This document shows positions 24,228 through 32,389 of a stretch of 55,346 nucleotides of DNA, piece after piece. Numbering within the stretch: position 1 is the stretch's first letter; each line of letters opens with the position of its first letter. Below the pieces are notes generated by a model, which saw only the letters and a program-made list of their open reading frames with translations, searched no databases and had not been told where the DNA came from. Source of the DNA: Lachnospiraceae bacterium (lineage in GTDB: Bacteria; Bacillota_A; Clostridia; Lachnospirales; Lachnospiraceae). A program made the translations under genes and the position numbers. Location: contig JAILDD010000055.1 in NCBI GenBank assembly GCA_024689605.1, positions 1 to 55,346 of the forward strand, written 5' to 3'.

Positions 24228-25172
24228 TTACATTCCTCTCGCCTGTTCCACGTTTTCCTTAAACCAGTCATAAGCGAGCTTAACGCCTTCTTCAAGATCC
24301 ACCTTGTGATGGAAACCAAGGCTGTGAAGCTTAGTGACATCGGTAAGCTTTCTGGGTGTTCCATCCGGCATATCGCTGTTCCATACAATATCACCCTCAA
24401 AACCTACTGTCTTCTTTACAAGCTCCGCAAGCTCCTTTATGGTAAGTTCCTTGCCCGTTCCGATATTTACATGCTGCTCCCCGTCATAATTCTCAAGCAG
24501 GAATACGCAGGCATCTGCCATATCATCCACGTAAAGGAATTCACGGAGAGGTGAACCTGTTCCCCAGAGCTCAACTGATGCAGCACCATTCTTCTTTGCC
24601 TCATGGAATTTCCTTATCATTGCCGGAAGCACATGAGATCCCTGCAGCTCGTAATTATCATAAGGACCATAGAGATTGGTAGGCATACAGCTTATGAAAT
24701 TGTCCCCATACTGTTTCTTGAAAAACCTGCACATCTCAAGACCTGATATCTTTGCAATTGCATATGCCTCGTTCGTAGGCTCAAGGGGACCTGTAAGAAG
24801 GGCATCCTCAGGAATGGGCTGGGGTGCCATCTTAGGATAGATACAGGTGCTTCCCAAAAAGAGAAGTTTTTTTACCTTAAAATCATGACAGCACTTGATC
24901 ACATTGCACTGGATCTGCATATTTTCGTATGCAAAATCCGCAGGGGCAGTATTGTTTGCATTTATTCCGCCAACCTTTGCTGCAGCCAGTACAACTATAT
25001 CCGGCTTTTCAGCCTCAAAAAAAGCACGCACGTCGGCCTGTTCCTTAAGATCAAGCTCACTATGTGTCCTGCCTATGATATTCTCATAGCCACTCCTTTT
25101 TAATGAACGGACTATTGCTGAACCAACCAGTCCTCTGTGACCTGCCACATAGATTTTGTCTGTTTTTTCCAT
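24228..25172 (-). CDS. fcl: GDP-L-fucose synthase
   Basis: A 314-residue short-chain-dehydrogenase-type epimerase/reductase converting GDP-4-keto-6-deoxymannose to GDP-L-fucose with NADPH. Visible are the nucleotide-binding [14 protein letters not shown] (about 11-24), [18 protein letters not shown] with the catalytic Ser, and the YAIAK pair ([13 protein letters not shown]; about 136-148). [13 protein letters not shown] and a C-terminal substrate domain ([12 protein letters not shown]) follow. Length and motifs are full. It opens the polysaccharide operon, so fucose is probably a component. The preceding enzyme, GDP-mannose 4,6-dehydratase, is not in the window. Confidence 0.94.
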   Translation of the reverse strand: MEKTDKIYVAGHRGLVGSAIVRSLKRSGYENIIGRTHSELDLKEQADVRAFFEAEKPDIVVLAAAKVGGINANNTAPADFAYENMQIQCNVIKCCHDFKVKKLLFLGSTCIYPKMAPQPIPEDALLTGPLEPTNEAYAIAKISGLEMCRFFKKQYGDNFISCMPTNLYGPYDNYELQGSHVLPAMIRKFHEAKKNGAASVELWGTGSPLREFLYVDDMADACVFLLENYDGEQHVNIGTGKELTIKELAELVKKTVGFEGDIVWNSDMPDGTPRKLTDVTKLHSLGFHHKVDLEEGVKLAYDWFKENVEQARGM

Positions 25173-25210
25173 TTTCCATGTCCTTCCGTAAATTATGATA
25201 TATTTGTTTG

Positions 25211-25239
25211 TTGTTTTTTTATCCGTATACTCTTATAAT
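25211..25239 (+). promoter_or_regulatory. Sigma-A promoter of the PAP2-like gene
   Basis: TTGTTT (25211-25216) and TATAAT (25234-25239), 17 bp apart, point toward the plus-strand gene starting at 25285. They lie in the divergent gap after fcl. Confidence 0.7.
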
Positions 25240-25284
25240 ATTAAAGTTAGTTTTTCCGCAAGTGTTCGTTTGGAGGCACTACTG

Positions 25285-25764
25285 ATGCAGTTTTTTACAG
25301 AACTTATACATAATCCCATAATACTCTCAGCAGCAGGCGGCTGGTTCGTGGCTCAGATTTCAAAGACGATCCTTCACACTGTAATGACCAAAAACTTTGA
25401 TGCAGAGCGTTTAGTCGGAACCGGCGGAATGCCCAGTTCCCACTCTGCTACAGTATGCGGTCTTGCTACTGCCGTATGTTATCAGTATGGGGCAGGCGGC
25501 GTGGAATTCGCCCTCGCTGCTGCCTTTGCCATGATCGTAATGTACGATGCCTTAGGTGTAAGGCGTCAGGCCGGTAAACAGGCCAGTGTGCTGAACGAAA
25601 TGATCGACACCATCAGCAAAATGGGAATCGATACTGATATATCTGCAGAAGATAAGCTTAAGGAATTCGTCGGCCATTCTCCCCTTCAGGTAGCCGTAGG
25701 CGCAATAGTCGGCGTACTCATTGCCCTTTTAGTCTGCCATCTTCTTCCTGCAATGCCTGTGTGA
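25285..25764 (+). CDS. YuiD/divergent PAP2-family membrane protein
   Basis: A 159-residue membrane protein of the divergent PAP2 (acid phosphatase/VanZ-related) group. The start at 25285 has a GGAGG site. Earlier in-frame codons lie in the promoter region. Hydrophobic segments occur near residues 10-25, 57-85 and 137-155. The phosphatase-like signature GTGGMPSSHSATVCGL has the Ser-His of the PAP2 motif. The Arg of canonical PAP2 (KX6RP) is not obvious, as in this subfamily. It is one of the few plus-strand genes and converges tail-to-tail with rfbD, seven bases apart. Possible role: dephosphorylating a lipid or isoprenoid phosphate. Confidence 0.86.
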   Translation: MQFFTELIHNPIILSAAGGWFVAQISKTILHTVMTKNFDAERLVGTGGMPSSHSATVCGLATAVCYQYGAGGVEFALAAAFAMIVMYDALGVRRQAGKQASVLNEMIDTISKMGIDTDISAEDKLKEFVGHSPLQVAVGAIVGVLIALLVCHLLPAMPV

Positions 25765-25771
25765 CCAGTAA

Positions 25772-26623
25772 TCAGCCAAGATACTCCGCTATGGCATCAT
25801 GCCAGTCTTTAAATCTTATATCCGTATTAAGTTTAAACATATAGTTTTCAAGTGCAGAGTATGACGGCCTGTCTGCGGATTCAGGGAATCTTCTCTTGTA
25901 TTCCTCAGAGCTGATCCGCTCCACAACAGTATTCTTACCTGCCAGGCGGAATATCTCTTCCGTAAATTCAGCCCAGCTGCAGATCCCTTCGCAGGTCCCG
26001 TGATATATACCGTATTCGTCAGTAGGAAGGAGCTGATGAATGGCTCTTGCAAGCTCGGCAGCAGATGTGGGATTTCCCAGCTGGTCATCCACCACGCCTA
26101 TCTTGTCATTTTTCTCAGAAAGTGCCAGCATTGTCTTTACGAAATTCTTGCCGTCGCCATAAAGCCAGGCAGTCCTGATCATAAAGAACCTGTCAGAAAA
26201 GCAGCTTACAAACTTCTCACCCTCAAGCTTTGTCCTGCCGTATGCACTCTTAGGCGCCGTTTCATCAAACTCCCTGTAGGGCCTGTCACCGTTCCCGGGA
26301 AAAACATAGTCGGTAGAAATATGCACAAGCTTTGCTCCGGCATCAGAAGCCGCAACAGCCAGATTGCGGGGACCGATGGCATTTATCTTCATTGCCAGAT
26401 CCTCATTTTTTTCGCAGCCGTCCACATTTGTGTAGGCAGCACAGTTAACTATGGCATAAGGCTTTATACCTCTGACATACTCAAGCACTGCTGAGGATGA
26501 TGTGATATCCAGATCTTCGACATCAGTGCCTATGTATTCATAATCAGAGTCAACAGCCAGTTCCTTCCGAAGTGCACGTCCCAGCTGTCCGTTGCAGCCT
26601 GTAACAACAATCTTCTTCCCCAT
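25772..26623 (-). CDS. rfbD: dTDP-4-dehydrorhamnose reductase
   Basis: A 283-residue NAD(P)H-dependent reductase making dTDP-L-rhamnose from dTDP-4-keto-rhamnose. Motifs are VVTGCNGQLGRALR (about 6-19), NCAAYTNVDGCEKN (about 60-73), HISTDYVFPG with catalytic Thr, and AYGRTKLEGEKF with Tyr and Lys. Then come RTAWLYGDGKNF and VVDDQLGNPTSA, all typical of RmlD. The other rhamnose genes (rfbA, rfbB, rfbC) are not in the window. It supplies an activated sugar likely used by the neighbouring polysaccharide cluster. It lies downstream of leuA on the same strand with a short gap, so some read-through is possible. Confidence 0.94.
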   Translation of the reverse strand: MGKKIVVTGCNGQLGRALRKELAVDSDYEYIGTDVEDLDITSSSAVLEYVRGIKPYAIVNCAAYTNVDGCEKNEDLAMKINAIGPRNLAVAASDAGAKLVHISTDYVFPGNGDRPYREFDETAPKSAYGRTKLEGEKFVSCFSDRFFMIRTAWLYGDGKNFVKTMLALSEKNDKIGVVDDQLGNPTSAAELARAIHQLLPTDEYGIYHGTCEGICSWAEFTEEIFRLAGKNTVVERISSEEYKRRFPESADRPSYSALENYMFKLNTDIRFKDWHDAIAEYLG

Positions 26624-26663
26624 TACATTTCACCTCTTATAGAAATAATATCCGAAAGCGTTC

Positions 26664-28343
26664 TCACTCTCCGCCCAGTGCAAGCCTGTTGAAAGCAGAG
26701 AACACAGCCCTTACGGATGCCCTGGTAATATTTGAACTTACGCCCACACCATAGGTTGCCTTGCCTGTATCGGAATCCAGCAGGTGGATATATGCTGCAG
26801 CCTGAGAATTAGATCCGCTCTGAAGTGCATGTTCCTCGTAATCCAGTATCTTTATACGTTTCTCAAATGTCATCGTAAGTCCTCTCTGGACAGCATCCAG
26901 AGGGCCGTTTCCGACAGCCTCAAACTGCTTTTCCGTTCCATGGTCAGTATATGTAAGCACTACCCTTGTATCAAACTCGCTCTCTGTCTCATCTGAAAGA
27001 TCCTCCACCTTTAGTTTCCTGAAATGGATAGGCTCCTTGCGGTTAAGATACTCTTCTCTGAACTCATCCATGATGGTATCCGGTGAAACCTCACCTTGTT
27101 TCTCGGAAAGTGCCTGTATAACATCAGCGAACTCACGCTGCATTCCCTTAGGCAGCTTGAATCCGAAATAAGTATCCATGACAAAAGCCACGCCGCCCTT
27201 GCCTGACTGGGAATTGATCCGGACAATAGGCTCGTATTCCCTTCCGATATCCGAAGGGTCAATGGGCAGGTAAGGAACAGCCCAGATCTTGCTGTCACGC
27301 TCCTTCATAGCCGCAACACCCTTGTTTATCGCATCCTGATGTGAACCGGAGAATGCTGTAAACACAAGCTTGCCGGCATAAGGATGACGGGGATGGATAT
27401 CCATCTTGCAGGTTCTCTCGAAAAGCTCTGCAGCCTCTTTTATATTGTCCAGTGCAAGCTCTGGATCGATTCCCTGTGAGAACATGTTATATGCAAGAGT
27501 AACTATATCAACGTTTCCTGTTCTTTCACCGTTGCCGAAGAGAGTACCTTCTATCCTGTCTGCCCCCGCAAGCAGTGCAAGTTCAGCAGTAGCAACACCG
27601 GTTCCCCTGTCATTGTGGGGATGAACCGAAAGCACGATGCTGTCGCGCTTGTTCATATTTGTTGACATGAATTCTATCCTGTCTGCAAATACATTGGGCG
27701 TTGTCATCTCGACAGTGGAGGGAAGATTGACTATCATCTTGTGATCCGGTGTAGGTCCCCACTCATCGATTACCGCATTGCACACTTCCAGAGCATAGTC
27801 TAATTCAGTACCGGTAAAACTTTCAGGAGAATACTCAAGTATAGTCTCACCGTCGTACTCATTCAAATGGCGCTTAACCATCTGTACGCCGCTTACGGCA
27901 ATATCGATAACCTTCTGCCTGTCAGCATGGAAAACCACATCCCTCTGAAGGGTTGATGTGGAATTATAAATATGCATTATGAAAGACTTCGTCCCCTGGA
28001 CAGTCTCAAAATTCCTTATGATCTGCTCTTCCCTGCACTGTGCAAGAACCTGGAGCTTCACGTCATTCGGCAGCATCTTTCTCTCTATTACCTGCCTGAT
28101 AAAATCATACTCTATCTGGCTTGCCGCAGGGAATCCTACCTCGATTTCCTTAAACCCGAGCTTGATCAGATAGTTAAAGAATTCTATTTTCTCTGAAACA
28201 ACCATGGGATCGATCAGTGCCTGGTTTCCGTCCCGCAGATCCACGCTGCACCAAACAGGAGCCTTCATGATCTGCTTGTCAGGCCATGTACGCTGCTTGA
28301 AATCCTCTACCGGCACTCTCTGATACTTCTTGTAGTTTAACAT
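26664..28343 (-). CDS. leuA: 2-isopropylmalate synthase (long form)
   Basis: A 559-residue enzyme condensing acetyl-CoA with 2-ketoisovalerate, the first leucine-specific step. I chose the ATG at 28343, with a GGAGG site, over one four codons upstream. The catalytic domain begins WCSVDLRDGNQALIDPM (metal-binding Asp). GFKEIEVGFPAASQ and LSVHPHNDRGTGVATAELALLAGADRIEGT (HxH metal ligands) follow. Downstream is the linker and a regulatory domain of about 130 residues (AVGNGPLDAVQRGL, then LQSGSNSQAAAYIHLL), which binds leucine in this family. The architecture fits the leuA long type. There is no sign of an attenuator; control is probably allosteric. Confidence 0.94.
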   Translation of the reverse strand: MLNYKKYQRVPVEDFKQRTWPDKQIMKAPVWCSVDLRDGNQALIDPMVVSEKIEFFNYLIKLGFKEIEVGFPAASQIEYDFIRQVIERKMLPNDVKLQVLAQCREEQIIRNFETVQGTKSFIMHIYNSTSTLQRDVVFHADRQKVIDIAVSGVQMVKRHLNEYDGETILEYSPESFTGTELDYALEVCNAVIDEWGPTPDHKMIVNLPSTVEMTTPNVFADRIEFMSTNMNKRDSIVLSVHPHNDRGTGVATAELALLAGADRIEGTLFGNGERTGNVDIVTLAYNMFSQGIDPELALDNIKEAAELFERTCKMDIHPRHPYAGKLVFTAFSGSHQDAINKGVAAMKERDSKIWAVPYLPIDPSDIGREYEPIVRINSQSGKGGVAFVMDTYFGFKLPKGMQREFADVIQALSEKQGEVSPDTIMDEFREEYLNRKEPIHFRKLKVEDLSDETESEFDTRVVLTYTDHGTEKQFEAVGNGPLDAVQRGLTMTFEKRIKILDYEEHALQSGSNSQAAAYIHLLDSDTGKATYGVGVSSNITRASVRAVFSAFNRLALGGE

Positions 28344-28389
28344 CTCGTCCTCCATCTTACAGATTTTAAAAATCTGTTTTTTATAATGC

Positions 28390-28428
28390 TATAATAAAAA
28401 CAGCCTACTTTTTACAAAAAGCAGGCTG
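28390..28428 (-). terminator. Terminator after the HPr gene
   Basis: The arms CAGCCT-x-CTTTTT and AAAAAG-x-AGGCTG (28401-28428) pair almost perfectly. On the minus strand TTTTTATT follows. It lies between the HPr stop and the leuA start, so it ends the HPr transcript and separates it from leuA. Confidence 0.88.
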
Positions 28429-28449
28429 CGAGTAGCGGAATATTATCTT

Positions 28450-28716
28450 TTATCCTTCGCCAAGTCCGTTCTGAATAGCATTTACAAGATACTCCAATGC
28501 TTCTTCTTCATCTTCGCCGTCACAGACTAGCTCTATCTCGTCGCCACACTTAACACACGCACCCAGAACGCTTAGGACACTCTTCGCATTTGCAATATTA
28601 TCCCCAAACTTGAAAGTGGTTTGTGCTTTAAACTTCATCGACTCCTTGCATAGTACCCCTGCGGGTCTCAGATGCAGTCCCGTCGAATTGATCACCCTGA
28701 CCTTTTGGCTGACCAT
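28450..28716 (-). CDS. ptsH: HPr phosphocarrier (PTS) protein
   Basis: An 88-residue HPr. With the start at 28716 (GGGGG site eight bases upstream) the active histidine falls at His15 in GLHLRPAG and the regulatory serine at Ser46 in NAKSVLSVLG. These are the exact numbers of classical HPr, which supports this start. It passes phosphate from enzyme I to sugar-specific IIA proteins. When phosphorylated on Ser46 by HPr kinase it acts with CcpA in carbon repression. It is unusual in having four cysteines, including CVKC at 54-57. The KSVLSVLG segment deviates somewhat from typical KSIMGVMSLG, so it may be a paralogue. Confidence 0.9.
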   Translation of the reverse strand: MVSQKVRVINSTGLHLRPAGVLCKESMKFKAQTTFKFGDNIANAKSVLSVLGACVKCGDEIELVCDGEDEEEALEYLVNAIQNGLGEG

Positions 28717-28781
28717 ACGCATTTCCCCCTATGTATTTACATAACCCTGTAACCGCTATACCTTCTCAAATACTGTGTTCT

Positions 28782-28810
28782 ATTCTACCACAATACGTTT
28801 TTTCCCGCAA
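28782..28810 (-). promoter_or_regulatory. Promoter of the HPr gene
   Basis: TTGCGG (28805-28810) and TAGAAT (28782-28787) on the minus strand, 17 bp apart, lie between the glmM stop and the HPr start. HPr can therefore be transcribed apart from glmM. Confidence 0.65.
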
Positions 28811-28838
28811 TCCGTTGAGAACCAATCTTCCTCCGGGA

Positions 28839-30188
28839 TCAGCCCAATTCTTTCTCTATCAGAGCTGCCAGTTCCGACGCATCTTTTTCTATAACAGACT
28901 TGTCGCGTCCCTCGATCATAACCCTTACCAAAGGCTCTGTACCTGAAGGCCTTATGAGTACCCTGCCTTCGCCTGCATACTTATCTTCAAGTGCTTTGAT
29001 AGCTCCGGCAACAGCCTCCGACTGCATAAAATCATGCTTCTTTTCATTTGAAGCCCTGGCGTTCACAAGAGCCTGGGGCAGTACCTCCATAACCTTTGCA
29101 AGCTCCGAAAGCTTTTTGCCGCTTCTCTTCATCACTTCAAGCAGGTGCAGTGCCGACAAAAGCCCGTCACCCGTAGTATTTTCATCCAGGAAAATTATAT
29201 GTCCTGACTGCTCTCCGCCGAGATTAGATCCGGTTTCCTTCATCCTCTCCAGCACGTATCTGTCGCCAACCTTGGTCTGTTCCAGATTGATACCGTTTTT
29301 GTCAGCCATGATGGTCAGACCCAGATTGCTCATCACAGTAACCACAAGACGGTCTCCCGAAAGCTTTCCCCTTTCTTTCATATCCAGTCCGACTATCGCC
29401 ATTATCTGGTCGCCGTCTATCACCTGTCCGTTTTCGTCTACAGCTAAAAATCTGTCGGCATCACCGTCAAAAGCCACACCGGCGTCAGCCTTTTCTTCCA
29501 CAACTCTCCTGCACAGCTCCCCAAGATGGGTCGAACCGCAGTCCTTATTAATATTTGTGCCGTCAGGTCTGTCATGTATAGCTATGACCTCAGCCCCCAG
29601 CCTCTTAAGAGCCTGTACTGAAGTCCTGAATGAAGCACCTTCTGCACAATCGGCCACGATCTTCATCCCGGTAAGGTCCACATCCACAGCGTTGACAGAG
29701 TGGTTGATATACTCATCTGCCGCATCGAAACGATAGTCTATCCTTCCTACCTCTAAACCGGTCTTTGAAGCCGACGCATCAAGTCCATTCTTAATAATAT
29801 CCTCTATCTCATCCTCTGTCGCATCAGGAAGCTTAAAGCCATGAGCGTCAAAGAATTTTATGCCGTTGAATTCAACAGGATTATGGGATGCTGATATAAC
29901 AACTCCGGCATCAGCACGATATCTCCTGGTAAGATAAGCAACTGCCGGCGTAGGCGCCACCCCTACGTAGATAACATCTGCACCTACGGAAGTAATACCT
30001 GCTATAAGCGCATTTGCAAGCATCCCCCCTGATATCCTTGTATCGCAGCCGACTAATATAACAGGCTTATGGCTGGAATTTTTTGCCAGAACACAGGCCC
30101 CCGCCTGCCCCAGCTGCATAGCAAGCGTTACTGTAAGTTCTTTACCTGCTATACCTCTCACTCCGTCCGTTCCGAATAATCTTGCCAT
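28839..30188 (-). CDS. glmM: Phosphoglucosamine mutase
   Basis: A 449-residue enzyme converting glucosamine-6-phosphate to glucosamine-1-phosphate, leading to UDP-GlcNAc for peptidoglycan. It has the N-terminal FGTDGVRG, the catalytic phosphoserine Ser101 in ISASHNP, the metal loop DGDADR at 241-246, GEQSGHI and the phosphate-binding RPSGTEPLVRVM near the C terminus. Length and motifs are complete. AGGAGG precedes the ATG. It follows cdaR at 20 bases, the conserved cdaA-cdaR-glmM order in which CdaR and GlmM modulate the cyclase. Confidence 0.97.
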   Translation of the reverse strand: MARLFGTDGVRGIAGKELTVTLAMQLGQAGACVLAKNSSHKPVILVGCDTRISGGMLANALIAGITSVGADVIYVGVAPTPAVAYLTRRYRADAGVVISASHNPVEFNGIKFFDAHGFKLPDATEDEIEDIIKNGLDASASKTGLEVGRIDYRFDAADEYINHSVNAVDVDLTGMKIVADCAEGASFRTSVQALKRLGAEVIAIHDRPDGTNINKDCGSTHLGELCRRVVEEKADAGVAFDGDADRFLAVDENGQVIDGDQIMAIVGLDMKERGKLSGDRLVVTVMSNLGLTIMADKNGINLEQTKVGDRYVLERMKETGSNLGGEQSGHIIFLDENTTGDGLLSALHLLEVMKRSGKKLSELAKVMEVLPQALVNARASNEKKHDFMQSEAVAGAIKALEDKYAGEGRVLIRPSGTEPLVRVMIEGRDKSVIEKDASELAALIEKELG

Positions 30189-30207
30189 TTTTATTCTTTT
30201 CCTCCTA

Positions 30208-31521
30208 CTATTCCTTTTCCGTCAGCCTGACATCCACGTAGGTAACAGCCTTTGCACTCAGCCCCTCAGGAAGAGCAAAATCCACCTTAATGCGGTATAT
30301 CCCTTCGTCCGGATCTGTATTCGCAGACTGGAAATATCCGTCTATATCTACCTCACCCTTTATGTCGGCGGGATATACACCGTCGTAATAATGCTCTACC
30401 GCTGCGGTTGTAAGACTTACATGACTATCCCCGTCCTCGTCGTCATCGGCACCGGTCATTATCTCCGCTTCATATCCCTCAGGAACATCTAAAAGCGCGA
30501 TATTATCAACAGGCACCTCAAAGGTCTTATCTACAAGAGGCACAATAGAAATGTATACATTTACTATGCCGTTGAAATCACCTCCATCAGGCGATACCAG
30601 CTGCACACCGGCAGGAAGGTAATCATTGAGGTCTATCTGCGTAGTAAATGCTTCGCTCTTTCCGTTAACGTTTAACACCTCAGAAGGAATAACCAGATTG
30701 TTCACTGTTTCCATAGCAGAAGAACGGCCTGCCAGCACTACCGCTGTCCTGTCAGCCTGAGGATCCCCGTCAACAGCAAATCCATCAGCCGGGGTGCCTG
30801 ACATACTGTAAATTATATCCACAGCCTTCTGCTCAAGTATGAAAATATTAACATTTATCGAAGATATATTGGTCGTCAGATTCTCGTGTACGACTTCATT
30901 TCCTTTTTTATCAAAAAGAATTATATCTGCTGTTGAGGAAATATCAGAGCTTCTCCCTGAGACACTGACACTGCATTTTGCCGATGCAATGGTATCCACC
31001 ACTGACTCAGGCCCGGAGATCCTGACGGTATTCTGATTGGTCGTCACATCCCCGACAATATACCCTTCCTCCGGAGTTCCGGTCACCTCAACCTCTATAG
31101 GCAGATGCTTTTCTTTTTTATTCTCTATAGCCAGCTGTACCACGCTGTGATCGCCTACGATGGATTCCAGCTGGTTATCGTTCTTATTAGTGGAAAAATT
31201 GATGGTAAGGGTATTCACATCCGTCATCTGCGTCATATCGGCAGTAGCCCGGATATTCTCCTTGTTGAGGCTGTCTATCACAGAGCGCTTTCCCTCTATG
31301 GTAACATCCACCACATCAGTCTCATCCAGTATCTCATAGACCTTATTCTGGTCTGTAAGTGCCTCAGGATGGAGAATTTCTACCTGTATCCCACTGTAGC
31401 TGTTCATTATCACGGGATCATCATAATTGATCACAATCAGCCAGAGCGCAACAGCAACCACCACCGAAAGCAGCTTAAGTCCGAGGTTATTCGTTATTTT
31501 CTTTAGAAACTTTTTTATCAC
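30208..31521 (-). CDS. cdaR: CdaR (YbbR-domain) regulator of the c-di-AMP cyclase
   Basis: About 437 residues. One N-terminal membrane helix (LGLKLLSVVVAVALWLIVIN) precedes several extracytoplasmic YbbR domains of about 85 residues each (for example GYIVGDVTTNQNTVRISGPE, then GFAVDGDPQADRTAVVLAG). CdaR binds CdaA and changes its activity. I prefer the GTG at 31521: GGAGGACGGG lies directly before it and it puts the membrane helix near the N terminus. The ATG at 31569 would overlap cdaA by 83 bases; the GTG overlaps it by 35. Order and domains are typical. The C-terminal acidic stretch (GADDDEDGDSHV) lies between repeats. Confidence 0.93.
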   Translation of the reverse strand: MIKKFLKKITNNLGLKLLSVVVAVALWLIVINYDDPVIMNSYSGIQVEILHPEALTDQNKVYEILDETDVVDVTIEGKRSVIDSLNKENIRATADMTQMTDVNTLTINFSTNKNDNQLESIVGDHSVVQLAIENKKEKHLPIEVEVTGTPEEGYIVGDVTTNQNTVRISGPESVVDTIASAKCSVSVSGRSSDISSTADIILFDKKGNEVVHENLTTNISSINVNIFILEQKAVDIIYSMSGTPADGFAVDGDPQADRTAVVLAGRSSAMETVNNLVIPSEVLNVNGKSEAFTTQIDLNDYLPAGVQLVSPDGGDFNGIVNVYISIVPLVDKTFEVPVDNIALLDVPEGYEAEIMTGADDDEDGDSHVSLTTAAVEHYYDGVYPADIKGEVDIDGYFQSANTDPDEGIYRIKVDFALPEGLSAKAVTYVDVRLTEKE

Positions 31522-32386
31522 CCCGTCCTCCTCTCTGATGCAGTCTGCGGCCTCTTCTGTTTTCCTCACCGTCAGCCTCCCTTAAGAGTTCAAGCTTCTC
31601 TCTGAGACCTTCCTGATTGAGACCGTTATACAGCTCACCGCCACAGGCAACGCTGACCTTTCCACTTTCCTCGGAGACTATTACGACCAGCGCATCGGTA
31701 ACTTCTGAGATACCTACTCCTGCACGGTGTCTGGTTCCCAATGCCTTGCTGAGATTTGGATTCTCCGACAGCGGAAGATAGCAGGTTGCAGACATTACCC
31801 TGTCGCCCCTGAAAATAACCGCACCGTCATGCAGCGGCGTATTATGTTCAAAAATATTTATGAGCAGCTGGCTGGAAACCGAAGCATCGATATTTATTCC
31901 GGTTTTCTCATATTCGGAAAGAGTCTGCTGCCTCTCAAATACCATAAGCGCACCCGTCTTAACACGTCCCATGGAAAATGACGCCTTTACTATCTCGTCT
32001 ATAGTATGGACGGAGTATGCATTTGAATATTTATCACTGTCAAGCAGGGACATATTTGAAAAAATCTTATTGCTTCCAAGCTGTTCAAGGGCACGACGCA
32101 GTTCAGGCTGCAGTATCACCACCATTGCCACGGCAGCCACATAAAGGCTTCGTTCCGCAATGAAAAGGATTGTTGACATATTGAACATTGCTGCCACCAG
32201 GAAGAACGCCAGAATAACAAGAAGTCCCTTGAGAAGGGACCAGGCCTTGGTTTTTCTCATCCAGGCCATAATGTAATACACCACTACAGATAATATAACG
32301 ATCTCAATCACATCGGATATACGTATAGTGGGTACCCGGAAACTCGATATATACTTTTCAATAAATGAAGTAAGCTGTGTGAGCAT
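31487..32386 (-). CDS. cdaA: Diadenylate cyclase, membrane type (c-di-AMP synthase)
   Basis: A 299-residue enzyme forming c-di-AMP from two ATP. Three membrane helices occupy the first 95 residues. The catalytic DisA_N domain has DGA at 187-189 (HDGAVIF) and RHR at 219-221 (GTRHRAG). The C-terminal tail is basic (GEENRRGRRLHQRGGRGDKK). c-di-AMP controls osmolyte transport and wall homeostasis in Gram-positive bacteria. The 3' end overlaps the start of cdaR, which implies coupling. It is followed by glmM, the conserved set. Confidence 0.97.
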   Translation of the reverse strand: MLTQLTSFIEKYISSFRVPTIRISDVIEIVILSVVVYYIMAWMRKTKAWSLLKGLLVILAFFLVAAMFNMSTILFIAERSLYVAAVAMVVILQPELRRALEQLGSNKIFSNMSLLDSDKYSNAYSVHTIDEIVKASFSMGRVKTGALMVFERQQTLSEYEKTGINIDASVSSQLLINIFEHNTPLHDGAVIFRGDRVMSATCYLPLSENPNLSKALGTRHRAGVGISEVTDALVVIVSEESGKVSVACGGELYNGLNQEGLREKLELLREADGEENRRGRRLHQRGGRGDKKVSKENNE

Positions 32387-32389
32387 CCC

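Noticed and set aside
28360..28430. Leader upstream of leuA as a T-box or leucine attenuator
   Set aside because: The hairpin with T-tract belongs to the upstream HPr gene, the remaining leader is short, and no T-box sequence or Leu-codon peptide is visible.
28900..29736. Plus-strand open frame of 278 codons opposite glmM
   Set aside because: Ser/Pro-rich composition typical of antisense frames; glmM on the minus strand has all its catalytic motifs.
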